Positions 55,301-64,000 of a stretch of DNA of 64,000 nt are shown one piece after another. Below the pieces are notes generated by a model, which saw only the letters and a list, made by a program, of their open reading frames with translations, had not been told where the DNA came from and ran no database searches. The stretch's first letter is position 1. Every line of letters begins with the position of its first letter. The position numbers and the translations under genes are program-made. The stretch is from Hexactinellida sp. DTS-2022 (taxonomy: Eukaryota; Porifera; Hexactinellida): assembly GCA_028753945.1 (NCBI GenBank), contig JAPNXP010000010.1:5273042-5337041 (forward strand). The letters run 5' to 3'.

Positions 55301-56083
55301 GAATTTCAAACATTTAAGAAGAAAAAAGTTGAGAAGAAAAATAAAATATGTAAAATTAAGCGTAAATTTGTCCCACGAAAATGCGAAAAGTTATCTAGTT
55401 TACGTACGCAAACTGCATCAAAGGTAATGCGAGTGGCCTCTATAATTACAGATGAGGAAATAGTTGAGACGGGGCTAATACGATATGTACTACCAAGCTT
55501 TCGTCCGCCACATACAGACTGGCAGATTTCTACATGTAAAAAGTGGAAGTTTCACTTTCGCGAGGAGTTACCGTACTCCTATAATGATATTGTAGATAAT
55601 GAAGAAAGTTTATTTAGTTATTCGCCAAACTTGACTCAATATATAATTGGCGATGGAAATTGCTATTTCTCGACAATTTCTTATCTCATCACTGGTAGTC
55701 AAGATTTCCATGCAGAGTTTAGGGAGCTAATAATTGATAATATGCTAGGTGACCTAAGTATGAGTTGCAATAAATATTTACGCACAAAATATGTTTATAC
55801 GCAGGGTAATTACCGAAATGTACAAGACTGGGTCAACAAAACAGGAATGAGGAAGAGTGGGAAATGGGCTACTGATCTTGAACTCTTTGCAACTGCTTTG
55901 TTATTTAATATAGATATCTGGGTATTCTTGGGTCCGTTGGGAACACGTTGGATTGAATTTTCAGGGAATGGATCAACTTTTGAAGAGTTAATGAAGGCGC
56001 CAACCCCAAATGGGATATATATACGAAATATTGGGAATCATTATGAACCTATTATTTCTGTTAAATTCGAAAATAATAGTTAA
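52349..56083 (+). CDS. Transposase-like protein with C-terminal OTU cysteine protease domain
   Basis: 1,244 residues in one intact ORF from MTSIEQFVEALQKLG. The middle has a DDE-like pattern: IVLHLDATGSIVRK (Asp ~591), VQIDFSWVLIHSSC (Asp ~666), CSAHLMHSIG (~715) and VENWMRIVKL (Glu ~900). This resembles MULE/NOF-type transposases by layout, not by search. Residues ~1050-1080 are strongly basic. The C-terminus is an OTU domain with IGDGNCYFSTISYLITG (catalytic Asp/Cys ~1100) and NHYEPIIS (His ~1230). OTU proteases remove ubiquitin, and an OTU module in a transposase could counter host turnover (speculation). It sits inside the long-inverted-repeat element at 51158-57529 and is its only gene. 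Confidence 0.8.
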   Translation: MTSIEQFVEALQKLGYESFDSVRDALNKGDKHKPKSVWGKLSIILFGKNKATKRDSLSSKWRLNRGNFQHLVKQMISTRKSITNDVSRLAVEHISTQLVSASSYPDTIELSKRSLDEIDFSFPSLQRDVTNNSLLGLLASGCDDCQLYGLMSKIASPPPQTGRTDSHFWSFINCNNSLWLDAMKFFSLECPLVSGEFMLVDDKLHDQSKKFSCCLMESMQWIRLIRRNCNLVEAWILVENISCRILELFGNSYIAITVQQLDLFTSFILACRESSDTLSSFHESLCLKLHHTSSSSSNQQVPVLSSTDDPQPEIVITSNIPESKLLVPSVDDSTLGNEIIVEQSMFSEEICGEFLLSGMEWKSITLIHGDSVVFSKDWTNLFSSKIEGNFVCVLSFQYKKVNKLSSRKQNSCFFRAKAVCKFKDCFEFTFVIKKEPLECKIDENIIVEYVAYGTLSEQHFDNTTVHSRNLSHSHRLEVARGVADTSVNAYFYDQFDSVENTNLALNYGNLNKVRSSAVLRKAKFDLSSLQRYSNDNWTELISLQQYYRNSVIGLHVRGYIQSLSYNPFIVHMYTEDQIKILKLFKDTRIVLHLDATGSIVRKIEPSLKKVFYYALTVRHPTYSTSPIPLAEMISSGHTSAEISYFLHKWSLDAKKILGDLNISQVQIDFSWVLIHSSCSIFLKCDIDTYLHKCWNMVDVNSAVNETDFKVILHLCSAHLMHSIGFHINKKFKLQKEVRKLFLHSIGFIVRAVEMTSINNLFQSLCIVFMSSSLSAIVKTHTHLLETFISNDSVNSSETNEYLVEEHMDDNNIAIDNKDSKTYREKSPFGKHFVNIAKNCKSWINNNPGKNADPNPCYNPELIEYLLTFYLPILPLWSGIILGPISVADKNKTSIFSNAIVENWMRIVKLNILESKTNLRPGDLIQLLYPGIVSRLSAFQFAFHPRANKVFKGHKRVRNSLEEESVEEWSRKKKVYCGYLQPKSYEFQTFKKKKVEKKNKICKIKRKFVPRKCEKLSSLRTQTASKVMRVASIITDEEIVETGLIRYVLPSFRPPHTDWQISTCKKWKFHFREELPYSYNDIVDNEESLFSYSPNLTQYIIGDGNCYFSTISYLITGSQDFHAEFRELIIDNMLGDLSMSCNKYLRTKYVYTQGNYRNVQDWVNKTGMRKSGKWATDLELFATALLFNIDIWVFLGPLGTRWIEFSGNGSTFEELMKAPTPNGIYIRNIGNHYEPIISVKFENNS

Positions 56084-57529
56084 TTATTTTTTAAATTGAA
56101 CAAGGCAGAGTTTTAGAAGAGTTGCAATAGTTTTACCACAATTTGTAGATGTACTTTCCTGTTATATTTAATGGCGCCCTTTTAATATCGTATCAGTGAA
56201 AAGAATTAATGCATATTATCATTAATGTGTTAAATCCTAAACCAATAAACTAGTTCTCTCTTTATTTCCATGTTCTACTAAGTAGTTCTCTTACTTTTTT
56301 AGAATAACTTTGGTTATCTCGATCTTTCTATATAAAGCATTACTAATATTTGTCACCATTTTAATAACATGCACTCGTTGGTAAGTCATATTCTGAGATA
56401 ATATGTTGCTTTACATTTATATGAGATTCACCCTCTTTAAAGGCAAATAGTACGTATATTTGGAGAGAAGGAACATGGCCACAAGTAAGATCATTCAGAT
56501 AGAAGTTACGCAGATTATGGAAATGGAAAAACCTGGAGATGCTTAAAATACCTAACATTATTGTAGTAACCATAATATTGTTTATATGTCTGATTCTATT
56601 CTCTTAATGAATATTGCATTCCAAATATATTTGTATATATGAAGTTGTTTGTATTATGTAAGCTTGTTTACAGAAAGTAATCACTAAGCCTGATATAATT
56701 AAGAATGCGGTCATTAATTATTCTTCAGAGGTACCTAAAACTTTAATTCCTGTGAACACTGACGCAAATCAAATACATTCTTATCAATAGTATTATTAAA
56801 TGACAACATATCAACATTATGGATATTGGAAATCATCATTGTAAGCCGATTTTAGTGAAATTTTATGTTAATAATATTTTTTCAAAAATGAATATTTTGT
56901 TTTGAAATTTGCATTACAGGTTGTCATAGGTGAGATAGACATGTGATTAAAAGGAAAATTTGATTTGATGAATAATTTTTGAGTTATTATGGAAAACCCG
57001 AGGTCTAAATTTGAGCGAAAATTGCTGAGTCATCTTAAGAAATTTTGACATTTTGGGATTATATATGGGTTGTCACAACTTTCATCTTTCCGCTGATGTA
57101 AAAAAAATTCACGTACAGCGTAAACTTTTTGAGTTATTAGCATAAACGTGAGGTCTGCGAATCCGCCGATAAGATCGTGAAATTAATTTAATGAAATTTA
57201 TGTTCAAAATTTTTTTTCAAAAATGAATATTTTGTTTTGAAATTTGCATGACAGGTTGTCATAGGTGAGATAGACATGTGATTAAAAGGAAAATTTGATT
57301 TGATGGATAATTTTTGAGTTATTATGGAAAAACCGAGGTCTAAATTTGAGCGAAAATTGCTGAGTCATCTTAAGGAATTTTGACATTTTGGGATTATATA
57401 TGGGTTGTCACAACTTTCATCTTCCCGCTGATGTGAAAATTTTTCACGTACAGCGTAAACTTTTTGAGTTATTAGCATAAACGTGAGGTCTGCGAATCCG
57501 CCGATGAATCCGCCGCTAAGATAACACTC

Positions 57530-57667
57530 GTGACAATTCTTCATAAAATATGTTCCATAGCAACTAATTGTATCCTATCAAATAAAGTTAAAGACATTAA
57601 CTCAAGACAGCGAGAACATTTAAAAGCTATTCAGGGTAGGAAACTAAAAATTTTTAAAGAATCCTAG
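57530..57667 (+). pseudogene. C-terminal tail of the P-like transposase beyond the insertion
   Basis: The frame ATTCTTCATAAAATATGTTCC reads ILHKICSIATNCILSNK, then DINSRQREHLKAIQGRK, and ends at a TAG at ~57665. It follows on from ...CKEQGWT before the insertion at 51158, which supports the nesting order. Confidence 0.4.
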
Positions 57668-58017
57668 TTATTTCTGTCCCGAAAACAATATTTACCAGTA
57701 TAACTTAATGTACAACACTAGTATATTGTTTCCATCTATTTAAAAATGCAATGAATTGTCGCAGTTGTCTAGTTGCCAGTGGTTATTATTACTAAAAAAG
57801 AAAATTGTGAGAGTGTATAACAGTTTTCAATATATTTGATGAATAAATCCGCAATACTCGTTGATGTGAAAGAAGAGTATATCCTAGAATACCCAAATAA
57901 AAAAATTTGTGTTCATATTCAATGTATTCTGAAATATTTTATTTGGCACTAACCAATCCATGCTGCACTTTTCCAATTGGGTACTCTCTCCTTATTTTCG
58001 TACTCCACGACTGAGTA

Positions 58018-59055
58018 TATTTTCATTCGACTTAATTAAACACTTGCAAGTCTTTGGATAAAAGGTATACATAGAAAAATCACCACTTTCACTTTCACTG
58101 TAAATTGAATTAGCTTTCAGTTTTACTTTCACATTAAAGGCAACCAAAGTTAAGCTAACAATTGGAATTTAACAAATGCACTCAACCTCGAGATCCGGAC
58201 CTCTCAGATACGGGGACCCTTGTTGGTCCAAGCTAAATATGTTTTCATTTAACAAATACAGGGGTTTAATGACAAAAATTATATAACAAATGAATATCAT
58301 AAATTATCCAAACTCGTTAAAAACCTAAGTTTTGATTTTTGAATGAATCTAGAAATATGGATTCGACACTTTGGGATTGCACATATACTAGCCATTGTAT
58401 TTATGAGATCCGGGCAAATTCCCAGTTACGGGCACCCTCCGAACGACAGTACCTGGTAAGGGAGGTTTTAGTGTATTATATACAGTTAGAATTTAACAGA
58501 TACATTATAAATACAATGATCTTCACGTTATAGCTAACCTGTTTCATTTAACAAATCTTCCTCTCCTTCATCTGTAATAGGAATAGTAGTTATAATATCA
58601 GGAATACTATTAGGTGTCGAAATTGTATTATAAGTAGTAAGGAAAGTTAATTTTGCTTTCTATCATTGCAGATATCACGAGTATGATAAGAAGTGAAGTT
58701 TAATAACCTTATGCTATCTCATATGCTCAAGGTTATGTAGCCTTACATATTATAACATCCAATCGGGTAGTGTAATTAGCTAGTATATCGAACTTTACGT
58801 TTTATGCATTATGATCATTATTAGATTGGTCATGTAAATATGTACACAACTGTAATTTCATAAATTAATTCAGCAAATACAGTATTAGCCAAATTATTCT
58901 TAATAAATACGAATAAATTAGACTCCAAAAAACAAAAGAGTAATATTTAGGAAGGGAAGAGCAAAAATATCAAGAAACAAATCCAACACACTATCTAAAG
59001 TAGGGCCTAAAGTATGGGGGAAAACACATTACAAACTATACAAATATTATTAATC
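58018..59055. other. Intergenic stretch, no gene recognised
   Basis: A repeated AATTTAACA / ATTTAACAAAT motif and inverted fragments around GATCCGG suggest another MITE at ~58150-58520. Nothing codes. Confidence 0.45.
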
Positions 59056-59058
59056 TTA

Positions 59059-60195
59059 CTACAAGCTAGTTTCTACACAATCATTCCCATAAACAGTACA
59101 ATCCTCGTTGTTGCGAACTTTGGGACGCACAATGTTGAATTGCAGGGACTGTACACTAGGAATAGCCTGTTTTACTGTACTCACTTCCGTCATTGATGTA
59201 GCTGGCTGTTGCGCTTTGGGTCTGAATAATTTGGGTAATCGTGCTTCGGGGATTTGGACGGTTATTAGAAGAAAATGAATGAAGCCAATTGGAGCGTTGG
59301 ATAGAATGTAGGCCCATTCGAATACCAGATGCAGAGTTTCGTTGTTGGTCAGGAGGGACAGAGGAATCGAGATTATGAACGGCAGACTGAGAGCTGGTAT
59401 CAGTAGCATAGCGCCCATTGAGACTCTACGGAGCCTGGATAGCTCATTCTCAGAACTGTGCTTCTTCTTGAGAGCTATCCTAATCCTATACAGACAGAGA
59501 GACAGAGGAGAATGGTGTTGAGCAGAAGAATAACGTATACGGGGACCAGGAATGACAAGTGGAGATTCTGTTCTATGTTCAGAATGCAGGAATACTCACA
59601 GGCTTTGTCGGAAGAGTGATTATGCGTATCGACATCCAGGTATTGATTGGTCAGTTTCCCGTATCCGAACCATGCCAGTGACCATAATAGCGAGAGACAC
59701 CAAGCAATAGGGACTAAATACTTGTACAGCTTTATAGAAGGGCGTTTAACACTGACTACCCAGATAGAATAGAATACGAGTATTCCTATCGCTAGAGAGG
59801 ACAGGAACACGTTTGTCCAAAGGAAGTGTAGCAAGAATGCTACAGCAGTGCAGAGCCAGTGGACACTTGACGCAGATTGCACTAAGAGTACAAATACACC
59901 AACCGCGAGTAATAAACTTAGCGCATGGTTGAAATGTATGATATTAATGTCGACTAGAAAGAATTTTTTCCCAGAGAGAACGAATATTGCGACAGAAGAA
60001 AACAGGAACAACAACGAGATGCCCAACAATGTGTAGCTAGTAATGGTCAAGATTAATCTCCATATATCATTGGGATCCCTACTACACTGCTTTGCTGAAG
60101 AGAATAGGACGGCAAATGTTGTCAGATGATTTGTGGTACACTCTATGCTTCCATTCAATAATATGACTGTAGTTATCCCTTCTATTGACCATTCC
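59059..60195 (-). CDS. aGPCR terminal exon: GPS and seven-transmembrane domain, frameshifted
   Basis: After the GPS (NHLTTFAVLFSS), helices appear as WRLILTITSYTLLGISLLFL (TM1), INIIHFNHALSLLLAVGVFV (TM2), WLCTAVAFLLHFLWTNVFLS (TM3), KYLVPIAWCLSLLWSLAWFG (TM4) and LHLSFLVPVYVILLLNTILL (TM5). The frame then stops at 59475, while TM6-TM7 continue in another frame (RIRIALKKKHSSENELSRLR, then GAMLLIPALSLPFIISI), ending VETSL at 59059. The shift falls in a CTCTGT-type microsatellite near 59485-59510. A 1-2 nt length change would repair it, so an allele, sequence error or young pseudogene are all possible. The tail of ~50 residues is Ser/Thr-rich. Confidence 0.75.
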
Positions 60196-63100
60196 CTATT
60201 GGTAAATAGAATAGTTACAAAACTATGTTATGCAGAGGCCTATAAATTGTAAATTTGGGTAAATTTGGGGCGAACTTATGTGGCGCCAAATTTTGGTTAC
60301 ACAAATGTGTTATTTAGGTCTACAAAATGAACTACAGAATCTATCCGCAGTTAACTATTGGGAAATGCTTACTCTATTGTATTGTTGGTTAGGAAAACAC
60401 ATTGAATAACTCCATCCTCCTAAATATAGAATATAGTAACTTAAAAGTCAATTCTGTAAGATAATTAATTCAATTGCATGTAAACTTACATATTTAGCTA
60501 TATTCTCAATTTGGAAAACAATCGTTAGTTCTCCAATCAATTCGTTGGAAGCGAATATCGAAATGAAGTCACTAATCAATCTAAAGATTGGATTAAATTA
60601 CGTACTAGTATAACTTAGACGCATTGTAAACATTTCATTCCACTTAAACAAGTTTGTAAAATCTAAAACTACAGCTGTGCCGACAGTATTGGAACATGTT
60701 GTTAGTTTGTCCAAAATAACTGTAATATTCGGTTAACTCACTTTACTGTAGTTTTGGGGGGATTTGTGTCAACCAGAATTACAAGAGTTGTTTCAGCTAA
60801 AGATGGAGATTTTAAAATGTAATAAATATTTGAGTATTCTTCTGAAATTAATTTACCTGGAAAGGAATCTGTTGCAATTTCTATGCTATTTCCTTCAACT
60901 GGTATATTAGTATTTTCATCAGCACTCACTCGAGTAATAACCACAACTAAATACAAAGAATAAATTACAATAGTACAACTACTATTAATTCAAGTTACCT
61001 ATAGATTGGGAAATGTAGAGAACTAGAGTTATTCCTGTTGTTATATTCACTTTCAAAAGAATCCTCTGTAATATCACTTCTCTTTGCAGAAGAAGTGAAA
61101 CCTATACACAAATAACGCACATACTAAATTACTTGAATAGCTGTAGTATAAATACAGTAGACACTTGTTAATAGGAACGTAAGGGGACCGTCGAAATTTG
61201 TTCACATTATCCGGACATTCAATTACCCGGAATCACTTGGATGCATTTGTCTTGGCAAGGGGAATTAATCTTGTACTCCTTAACAGATATTTCGCCTTAT
61301 CGGTTTTCCTATTAACGAGTCTACTCTAGTTTTCTTGAAATATCTGGCTACTATATATATTTATGTATTATTTTGTAGTAATTATTTGCACTTACCTCAT
61401 TGGAGGTTTCATTTTGTGGTTCCGTTACGAACTATAGAGTGTATAAATAACTACAATTCTGAATTTTATTTTCTATTCAAACAACTTACTTCAAATGATG
61501 TACATAAAATTTCTTGATTTGTAGCTGACGAAGAACAATTCACAGTATCTGTTGAAAGAATGGATACTATTATACGTACCAGTATATCATATTCATATTA
61601 CGTATAATAATGTTGAATTTGCAATTTGATCCATTGTATTTATTAGGGCTGAAATTAATATTCGAATATTCGTTTGTTTAGATGGCTCCCTATACGTGCA
61701 CCTGGAAAATAGTTTTTTGTTAGTGTTACAATAATTAATTCATACATAGTGTATTAGACACAAGTTAGTTCTTAACCTCTTCTTATAAGTTAGTTTGTTC
61801 GATCATTTCGAACAAATGTTATGTATATTCGTTTCTGCCCCAGAATAAATGAACTTACTGTTTTCACTGATGACAATTATATCCTTTGTTGTTGGTGAGG
61901 CTGTGGTAGTGGTGCCAATTGTAGCTATAGGAAATTTAACAAATTTTAATATATTTTCTACTATATTTTAATTTTTAAGGTTATAATAGTTAAAAAATTT
62001 GTTCGTATTTGTTTGAAGAACTGATGAGAGCTACATACTTTTAATTTGGCTGGATTGTGGTAAATACTGTATCTTGGGAACAATTTAAAAATATTCACAG
62101 ATTTCCTCCCAATAGGTGACAAAACCGTTAACTGAGCAATTAAATTCTACAATTTTTGGCGCTTTTAGGTTGCTGTTATCAAGTTCGACTGTATTTAAAT
62201 AAATCGCATATCATTTGTAAAGGAATCTACTTGAAATACAAGCGAGGCAAGTCCGTGCGTATTATAAAACTTAGTAAATATTTAAAATTTAAATCTGTTA
62301 CCTTAATTATTGTATTAATTATTTGATTCAGATGAACTTACTATCTTCACTGGTGTTGAATATATTATTTTCTGTTGGTGATACTATGGTAGTGACAGTT
62401 GTAGCTAAATAAATATACTATCATAGTATGTATATAAAGGTATAATGTTTACTCTGTATGTTAACTTCTAGTATTAATTATGCATTATAAACTACATAGT
62501 TATAGAGTAAATTAATGGCAATTTTAACTTTCTCATATTCGATATTCGAAAATTCACCAAGTGTGCCCCTTAATCTTATTTTAGTTCAATAATCAAAATA
62601 TTTGGTGATTGAGGTTAACAGGTACCCTGGTTGGAGAAATATACTTACTGTTTTCACTGATGATGGTTGTAGGAGCTGTTTCTTTACTAGAATAAAAGAG
62701 ATTATTATGCAATCAATCTGGAACTAACGATTATAGATAGTTAAAATCGGATTTTTATAACCCCGGGTTATAGCCAGAATGCAACAGTCGAAAATGAGAG
62801 AGCATCTCACAATTTCTTCATGACACCAAATAGGAATATAAGATACTATAGAGTGTCAAATACATTTGTACACATTAAATAGTTTGTGTTATATTACACT
62901 TACACTTCGAAAACTGCAACAGTAGTTAAGCCATGAATGTAGGTGGTACACAGTACACTCCTTTCTGATTGGTTATATTGAGTAGTCAATCCTTCAGCAG
63001 ACCAATACCTAGTTAAAAGAACTCTTTACATTAGGTAGATGGTAGGGTTTTATTGTAGTTACATACAAAATACTTTAACCTTTTACTAAATTTGTCTAAA

Positions 63101-63777
63101 CTCTAAAGCAGTGGTTCCCAACCTGGGGTCACGGATGGCTTTAGGATCCACAAGATGTATTACGGTCAATGGGAGGGATCCACAGAATGCCAAATATTTA
63201 TTATAGGGGGGTCCACGGTCGAAAAAGTTGGGGAATCGCTTCTCTAAAGCATACGTATACACAAAACATTAGACTTAACGACACTCATTTCTGTAGGCTA
63301 AAAAGGTCGCTATTACCGATATGTCATTAATTCCGAAGTAGCTTCAAATACTGCTACGCATCTATGGGCAAGAGAAAAAAGTCGTTATCAGCGATTTGTC
63401 GCTAATAACGTTAAATTGTCGCCAATGTCGTTAAAACGCTATTGAGAGACACAAGAGTGACTAAATACTTACCCATCTGATCTCTGTGATACACACTCGG
63501 ACTTGTTCTAAAATAAGAAAAATATAGAATTCGTTGGTGATAAATTCGCCAAAATAATGTAGCAAACTTACATAGTCATAAAATTCAAATAATACGCTAA
63601 AATTTCCAGTTGAATTATTGTTTGTGTAGATTGTAATTATTTGGCTCCTCAAACTATCATTTAAACAAATAAATATAAATAGTCTAGTGAGTATACAGTG
63701 CAAATCAACTTACATGAAAGAAGCATTATCGAAATGTGTATAATAGTTATTACCGAGAATAACAATATTTGTGTCTT
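59059..63777 (-). CDS. Adhesion G-protein-coupled receptor gene, 3' part (at least 11 exons, open at right edge)
   Basis: Exons by phase-consistent splicing: 63777-63714, 63653-63572, 63507-63473, 63008-62904, 62686-62649, 62404-62342, 61924-61859, 61548-61490, 61101-60999, 60946-60742, 60195-59059. All have AG acceptors and GT donors (mostly GTAAGT), and the phases chain without a stop up to TM5. The order is GAIN-like strands, a first GPS-like motif (SECVSQRSDG, YWSAEGLTTQY, VLCTTYIHGLTTVAVF), a Thr/Ser-rich stalk of mini-exons, more beta-rich sequence, a second GPS (EWSIEGITTV, IECTTNHLTTFAVL) and a 7TM domain. It is a surface receptor, and GPS self-cleavage at HL|T is plausible for the second motif. 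N-terminal adhesion modules lie beyond the window. A frameshift after TM5 may disable it. Confidence 0.8.
61155..61328. repeat. pogo-like MITE in an aGPCR intron
   Basis: Ends CAGTAGACACTTGTTAATAG and CTATTAACGAGTCTACT (with mismatches) and internal TTATCCGGACATTC match the family. Confidence 0.6.
61859..62686 (-). CDS. aGPCR stalk mini-exon array (38, 63 and 66 nt)
   Basis: Three small exons encode related Thr/Ser-rich pieces ending in a shared pattern: KETAPTTIISEN, TTVTTIVSPTENNIFNTSED and TIGTTTTASPTTKDIIVISE. The 63- and 66-nt exons are phase 1-1, so they can be added or skipped without shifting the frame. Their flanking introns are similar at the donor side (GTAAGTTCAT). They look like products of exon duplication and would form a mucin-like O-glycosylated stalk. 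Confidence 0.7.
63109..63241. mobile_element. Charlie-type hAT MITE in an aGPCR intron
   Basis: Ends CAGTGGTTCCCAACCTGGGG and AGTTGGGGAATCGCTT are inverted. The 8-bp duplication CTCTAAAG is exact (63101-63108 and 63242-63249). 133 bp, no ORF. Confidence 0.8.
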
Positions 63778-63879
63778 CTATAAGATTACAATATAATAAC
63801 TGACATTATATAAAATTGTTGTATTTCCTATATTCATCACTCTCGCCTCAAACTTGAGGATTATTATCATTATAATTTA

Positions 63880-64000
63880 TATACAGTGGAACCTCTATAA
63901 GTGGGGGAGCATGGGACGGGGAAAATTTCAATTGCCCCCCATTCCCCGGTTATAAAATTCAATTGGAAAAACATTATATATGCTATATTATACAAAATAT
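63880..64000. repeat. MITE fragment at window edge
   Basis: ACAGTGGAACCTCTATAAGTG followed by a purine-rich stretch and GGTTATAAAATTCAATTGG, typical of the CAGT-ended MITEs. It is cut by the window end. Confidence 0.4.

Larger units (their letters stand above)
51158..57529 (+). mobile_element. 6.4-kb DNA transposon with long inverted repeats, encoding a DDE-OTU protein
   Basis: Left arm 51158-~51548 (GAGTGTTATCTTAGCGGCGG inward). The right arm is a tandem pair of near-copies, ~56815-57170 and ~57180-57529, in inverse orientation. The left arm matches the outer right copy at the tip and the inner right copy at the base. Flanks TGGACAAT and GTGACAAT suggest a degenerate 8-bp duplication. Removing the element joins GGATGGACAAT to TCTTCAT in the host transposase. 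The repeat structure recalls Drosophila FB/NOF foldback elements (analogy only). Confidence 0.75.
47235..58009 (+). mobile_element. P-element-like transposon (THAP transposase) carrying nested insertions
   Basis: A ~45-bp inverted repeat bounds the region: CGTGGAGTACGAAAATAAGG with GAGTACCCAATTGGAAAAGTGCA at 47235-47280, and its inverse at 57965-58009. Inside is a plus-strand THAP/P-type transposase in pieces. A Helitron-like element (47446-48236) and a long-TIR element (51158-57529) are inserted within. Without them the transposon would be ~3.6 kb. I found no convincing target duplication outside the repeats, so the outer boundary is tentative. Confidence 0.5.

Overview
The window is nuclear DNA from a repeat-rich, AT-rich animal genome. 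Several genes have clear spliceosomal introns (GTAAGT-type donors, phase-consistent exon chains). There is an adhesion-GPCR with GPS motifs, and there are coiled-coil/NHL proteins, an initiator-tRNA-primed LTR retrotransposon and many kinds of DNA transposon. An early-branching metazoan, most simply a demosponge, fits best. The phylum is a guess from gene content, not something the sequence proves.

Layout. 0-12 kb: a 7TM gene carrying one in-frame stop, a MULE transposase remnant, a Helitron-like element, nested hAT-like MITEs, a foldback MITE family and the first NHL gene (minus). 12-19 kb: a second Helitron-like element, another hAT-like element and two more NHL genes (one plus, one minus with a short second exon). 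19.7-24.7 kb: a nearly pristine Ty3/gypsy element with identical LTRs and two in-frame -1 slippery heptamers (gag/pro and pro/pol). 24.9-25.5 kb: a PNPO (pyridoxamine-phosphate oxidase) copy with one stop codon. 25.7-27.4 kb: two very large palindromes. 27.4-29 kb: repeat debris.

29.05-45.77 kb holds the centrepiece, a five-exon minus-strand gene for a hybrid NRPS-PKS of about 4,631 residues. My splice model keeps one open frame throughout. Domain order is A1-T1-C1-A2-T2-(degenerate carrier)-C2-A3-T3-KS-AT-(inactive beta-lactamase-like)-ACP-TauD/SyrP-like oxygenase. A1 has no upstream C domain, so it looks like the loading module; its binding-pocket residues resemble the beta-alanine code. 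The KS Cys-His-His, AT Ser, carrier Ser residues, both C-domain HHxxxDG motifs and the oxygenase HxE...H set are visible. All four introns are short, and three of them hold MITEs. No thioesterase, terminal C or reductase domain is visible.

46.7-58.0 kb is a transposon nest. A decayed THAP/P-element-like transposase is flanked by a ~45-bp inverted repeat and invaded by a Helitron-like element. It is also invaded by a 6.4-kb element with long inverted repeats that carries one intact 1,244-residue ORF (DDE-like transposase plus C-terminal OTU cysteine protease). An inverted THAP remnant lies alongside. 59.06-63.8 kb is the 3' part of an adhesion-GPCR gene on the minus strand, with at least eleven exons, two GPS-like motifs and Thr/Ser-rich mini-exons between them. 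Its 7TM exon has a frameshift after TM5. The gene runs off the right edge.
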